Below are positions 7,385 to 10,111 of a stretch of DNA of 10,111 bases, piece after piece. Made by a program: the position numbers and the translations under genes. Every line of letters begins with the position of its first letter. The first letter of the stretch is position 1. The stretch covers positions 1-10,111 of the forward strand of contig JAQGKH010000353.1 of the NCBI GenBank assembly GCA_028290225.1, read 5' to 3'. The notes under the pieces were generated by a model. The model was not told the origin of the DNA, searched no databases, and worked only from the letters and a program-made list of their open reading frames with translations. This DNA is from Devosia sp. (GTDB lineage Bacteria; Pseudomonadota; Alphaproteobacteria; Rhizobiales; Devosiaceae).

Positions 7385-7413
7385 TTGTCGAACCGTCACA
7401 AGCTTGCTTTATC
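7385..7413 (+). promoter_or_regulatory. Weak candidate sigma70 promoter for chrA
   Basis: TTGTCG (7385-7390) and TTTATC (7408-7413) are 17 bases apart, matching 4/6 and 3/6 of the -35 and -10 consensus. The position, between the strong terminator and the chrA start, is where a promoter is needed. If correct, transcription would begin almost at the ATG at 7423, which would favour a leaderless message or use of the ATG at 7435. Confidence 0.25.
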
Positions 7414-7422
7414 TGGCTCCCG

Positions 7423-8640
7423 ATGAAGCTCCCCATGTCGCAGGCAAGCTGTAAAATATCTGGCGGCGCTGGAACCCCCGGCGAGGTGTTCGGCGCCTTT
7501 TTCCGGCTCGGCTTGACCTCGTTCGGCGGGCCCGTGGCCCATCTCGGATATTTCCGGCAAGAGCTGGTGGTGCGGCGCGGCTGGGTCGATGAGGCCCGCT
7601 ATGCCGAACTCGTTGCCCTGGGCCAGTTGCTGCCGGGCCCGGCCTCCAGCCAGGTTGGATTTGCTCTTGGCCTGGTGCGTGCCGGGTGGCTCGGCGGGCT
7701 CATGGCCTTTGCCGGCTTCACCCTGCCTTCGGCGCTGTTGATGGTGGCGTTCTTTGCGGGGCTCGTCGCCCTGCAAGGTCCCGCCCTGCAGGGCGCTCTG
7801 CATGGCCTGGAGCTGGTCGCGGTCGGTGTGGTGGCGCAGGCGGTGTTTGGCATGGGCCGGTCGCTGCTGGCCGACCGGGTCCGGCTGACCCTGGCGGGGC
7901 TGGCGCTGCTTGTGATCAGTCTTCTGGGTGGTGTCTGGGGGCAGCTTTCGGCGATCGGGCTTGGCCTCATCACAGGCATGGTGTTGCGGCTCGCCGCATC
8001 GGCCAGCGCTGTTTCCACGCCCCGGCAGCGCTTGTCGCCGGTGGTCGCTGGCCTGCTCCTTTTATTGTTTTTCCTGTTGCTGCTGGTGCTGCCGCTGCTT
8101 GCCGCCCTTGGTCTGGGCGGCCGGCCGCTGGCCCTGTTTGATGCGATTTATCGCTCCGGCGCACTGGTGTTTGGCGGCGGCCATGTCGTGCTGCCGCTGC
8201 TGGAAGAAGCCGTGGTGCGTCCCGGCTGGGTGGCGCCGGAGGTGTTCATCGCCGGCTATGCCGCTGCGCAAGCGGTGCCGGGCCCGCTGTTCAGCTTCGC
8301 CACCTTTCTGGGCGCCGCTTCCCTTGGGCCGGGCGGCGCCGTGCTGGCCACCATTGCGGTGTTCGCCGGGGGCCTGCTCCTGATGGGTGGTGCCCTGCCG
8401 CTGTGGTCACGGATGGGGCAGGTGCCCACCCTGCGGCACGCCATTGCCGGGGCCAATGTCGCGGTGGTCGGTATTCTGGGCGCGGCGCTGTTTGATCCCA
8501 TCGGGCGGCACGCGCTGCAAACCCCGCTCGATTTCGGGCTGGCGGTGCTCGCCTATATCGCCCTGGCCGCCTGGCGCGTTCCCCCCTGGCTGCTGGTGGC
8601 CGTGGCAGCCTTGGGGGGCGCGCTGCTGGCGCTGTTCTAG
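7423..8640 (+). CDS. chrA: Chromate transporter ChrA, two-domain (long-chain CHR family)
   Basis: 405-residue polytopic inner-membrane protein of the CHR superfamily, which exports chromate from the cytoplasm using the proton-motive force. Two homologous CHR halves are visible. The first has RLGLTSFGGPVAHLGYF (FGGP at 34-37) and GQLLPGPASSQ (PGP at 71-73). The second has YRSGALVFGGGHVVLPLL (FGGGH at 250-254) and AAQAVPGPLFSFATF (PGP at 286-288). A very hydrophobic segment (about 205-230) joins the halves. The length matches the usual 390-450 residues. Two starts are possible, ATG 7423 and ATG 7435 (in frame, 4 residues shorter). Neither has a good ribosome binding site, so the start is uncertain. 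No chrB or other chromate-resistance gene lies beside it. Chromosomal ChrA-like proteins do not always confer chromate resistance, so the substrate is inferred from family. Confidence 0.92.
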   Translation: MKLPMSQASCKISGGAGTPGEVFGAFFRLGLTSFGGPVAHLGYFRQELVVRRGWVDEARYAELVALGQLLPGPASSQVGFALGLVRAGWLGGLMAFAGFTLPSALLMVAFFAGLVALQGPALQGALHGLELVAVGVVAQAVFGMGRSLLADRVRLTLAGLALLVISLLGGVWGQLSAIGLGLITGMVLRLAASASAVSTPRQRLSPVVAGLLLLLFFLLLLVLPLLAALGLGGRPLALFDAIYRSGALVFGGGHVVLPLLEEAVVRPGWVAPEVFIAGYAAAQAVPGPLFSFATFLGAASLGPGGAVLATIAVFAGGLLLMGGALPLWSRMGQVPTLRHAIAGANVAVVGILGAALFDPIGRHALQTPLDFGLAVLAYIALAAWRVPPWLLVAVAALGGALLALF

Positions 8641-8719
8641 GGGGTGCAATGCGGCCCTGCAGCCACGGGGATTGTCCCCCGGGTCTAAAACCTGTAAGAG
8701 CCGCGACAAAAGCGCCCGT

Positions 8720-8753
8720 CCTGCCTTCTTTGGCGGCAGGCGCCTGTTGTTTT
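8720..8753 (+). terminator. Possible intrinsic terminator between chrA and typA
   Basis: CCTGCC (8720-8725) pairs with GGCAGG (8735-8740) around a 9-base loop, followed at a short distance by TGTTGTTTT (8745-8753). The stem can be extended outward with a bulge (GCG/CGC). The T tract is interrupted and not directly adjacent, so efficiency is uncertain. The rest of the 185-bp gap holds a small GGGG-ATTGT-CCCC hairpin (8667-8679). TTGACG (8772-8777) could be a -35 element for typA, but I see no good -10 at the right distance. Confidence 0.4.
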
Positions 8754-8825
8754 CCTTCATGGTTCAACTCGTTGACGCCGCGCGGCGGTTTGCGGGCGTG
8801 GACCATGCTATCAAAGGCCCGCCCT

Positions 8826-10111
8826 ATGACCTTGCGCAATATCGCCATCATCGCTCACGTTGACCACGGCAAGACCACGCTGATCGACGTGCTGCTCAAG
8901 CAGTCCGGCTCGTTCCGCGAAAACGAACGCGTCGAAGAACGCGCCATGGACAGCAACGACATCGAACGCGAGCGTGGCATCACCATTCTGGCCAAGGTGA
9001 CGTCCTTGCTGTGGAAAGATACCCGCATCAATATCGTCGACACCCCCGGCCACGCTGATTTCGGCGGCGAGGTGGAGCGCATCCTCTCGATGGTCGATGG
9101 TGTGGTGATCCTCGTGGACGCGGCCGAAGGCCCGATGCCCCAGACCAAGTTCGTGCTGGGCAAGGCGCTGGCGCAGGGCCTGCGGCCGATCGTTGCCATC
9201 AACAAGATCGACAAATCAGACGAGCGCCACATGGAAGTGCTCGAAGAAATCTTCGACCTTTTCATCGCGCTTGATGCCACGTCCGAGCAGCTCGACTTCC
9301 CCGTGCTTTATGGTTCGGCCAAGCAGGGCTGGATGGCCTTGGAGCCCGAAGGCCCCAAGACCGATCTGGGCCCGCTGCTCGACAAGGTGATCGAGCATGT
9401 GCCCGAGCCCAAGGTGGAAGAAGGCGCGTTCCGCATGCTGGTCACCACCATCGAGCGCAACCCGTTCCTCGGCCGTATTTTGACCGGTCGCATTACCTCG
9501 GGCACCGTCAAGTCGAACGATCCCATCCACACCCTCAACCGCGAGGGCAAGGAAGTGGAAAAGGGTCGGATTTCCAAGGTTCTGGCCTTCCGTGGCCTTG
9601 AACGCACGCCCGTCGATGTCGGTGAAGCCGGCGACATCGTGGCTATCGCGGGTCTCGTCACCTCCACGGTCGCGGACACGATTTGCGCCCCGTCGGTGAC
9701 CACGCCGATTTCCTCCAAGCCCATCGATCCCCCGACCCTGTCGGTCACCTTCCGCATCAATGACGGCCCGCTGGCCGGTCGCGAAGGCGACAAGGTGCAG
9801 AGCCGCGTCATCCGTGAGCGCCTGATGCGCGAAGCCGAAGGCAATGTCGCCATCAAGGTGACGCCGGGCGAGGACAACGACTCGTTCGACGTTGCCGGCC
9901 GTGGCGAATTGCAGCTGGCCGTGCTGATCGAAAACATGCGCCGCGAAGGCTTCGAGCTGACCATCGGCCGCCCCAAGGTGCTGTTCAAGGAAGAAAACGG
10001 CGAAAAGCTCGAGCCGATCGAGGAAGTGATCATCGACGTCGATGATGAGTTCACCGGCACGGTCGTGCAGAAGCTGACCGAGCGCAAGGGCGAGCTGACC
10101 GATATGCGCGC
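8826..10111 (+). CDS. typA: TypA/BipA ribosome-associated GTPase (3'-truncated by window edge)
   Basis: Translational GTPase of the EF-G/LepA class that binds 70S ribosomes. It is linked to ribosome assembly and to growth under stress or cold. The first 428 codons are present out of about 605 in the family, and the frame is open to the right edge. The G domain shows G1 AHVDHGKTTL (residues 10-19), the switch I region ERERGITI, G3 DTPGHADF, G4 NKID and G5 GSAKQGW. Family-typical sequence continues with FRMLVTTIERNPFLGRI (domain II) and SVTFRINDGPLAGREGDKV, then GRGELQLAVLIENMRREGFE (domain III), which distinguishes TypA from EF-G and LepA. The ATG at 8826 is supported by AAAGG (8813-8817) 8 bases upstream and by the conserved start MTLRNIAIIAHVDHGK. 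No frameshift was seen in the part present. Confidence 0.97.
   Translation, partial: MTLRNIAIIAHVDHGKTTLIDVLLKQSGSFRENERVEERAMDSNDIERERGITILAKVTSLLWKDTRINIVDTPGHADFGGEVERILSMVDGVVILVDAAEGPMPQTKFVLGKALAQGLRPIVAINKIDKSDERHMEVLEEIFDLFIALDATSEQLDFPVLYGSAKQGWMALEPEGPKTDLGPLLDKVIEHVPEPKVEEGAFRMLVTTIERNPFLGRILTGRITSGTVKSNDPIHTLNREGKEVEKGRISKVLAFRGLERTPVDVGEAGDIVAIAGLVTSTVADTICAPSVTTPISSKPIDPPTLSVTFRINDGPLAGREGDKVQSRVIRERLMREAEGNVAIKVTPGEDNDSFDVAGRGELQLAVLIENMRREGFELTIGRPKVLFKEENGEKLEPIEEVIIDVDDEFTGTVVQKLTERKGELTDMR

Noticed and set aside
6011..7399. Long minus-strand open frames opposite both ferritin-like genes.
   Set aside because: They are shadows of two clear plus-strand paralogues and have no domain pattern or ribosome binding sites worth noting.
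8641..8825. A structured RNA or riboswitch in the chrA-typA gap.
   Set aside because: Only short isolated hairpins are present and no conserved riboswitch or small-RNA core was recognised; a weak terminator explains the main stem.
9308..10087. A 259-codon minus-strand open frame opposite typA.
   Set aside because: typA reads continuously with all GTPase motifs on the plus strand; the antisense product is Ser/Arg-rich and low in information.

Overview
The window is chromosomal DNA from a GC-rich alphaproteobacterium. The proteins look most like those of Hyphomicrobiales, perhaps a Devosia-type genus. That placement is a judgement from protein style (RlmN, ArgG and TypA sequences, PAS_7-GGDEF-EAL architecture, a CtrA-like TTAA-N7-TTAA box) and is not proven. 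Coding density is high, and no IS element, CRISPR array, tRNA or rRNA was seen.

Layout from left to right. (1) The 3' part of rlmN (23S rRNA/tRNA adenine-C2 methyltransferase, + strand, cut by the left edge) is followed by a small HNH-nuclease-family gene (+). (2) On the - strand, tail-to-tail with the HNH gene, lies a 52-residue Pmp3/YqaE-type membrane protein. Behind it is a LysE/RhtB-family exporter gene that appears to be interrupted by an in-frame TAG: the missing last membrane helix is still readable after the stop. (3) argG (argininosuccinate synthase, +) diverges from lysE. (4) A 708-residue PAS-PAS-GGDEF-EAL cyclic-di-GMP protein (+) has all catalytic motifs intact and a candidate CtrA box upstream. 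(5) A two-gene operon encodes exported ferritin-like (Ferritin_2) paralogues. It is preceded by a perfect 7-2-7 palindrome just before the first ribosome binding site and closed by a strong intrinsic terminator. (6) A two-domain chromate transporter, ChrA (+), follows. (7) The 5' part of typA/bipA (ribosome-associated GTPase, +) is cut by the right edge.

The housekeeping genes are rlmN, argG and typA. Between them sit genes for signalling (c-di-GMP), probable stress or envelope protection (ferritin-like pair, Pmp3) and export (LysE, ChrA). Nothing here is clearly a new multi-gene defence or mobile system. The points most worth a second look are the nonsense-interrupted lysE, the CtrA-like box before the c-di-GMP gene, and the tandem ferritin-like pair with its palindromic leader.
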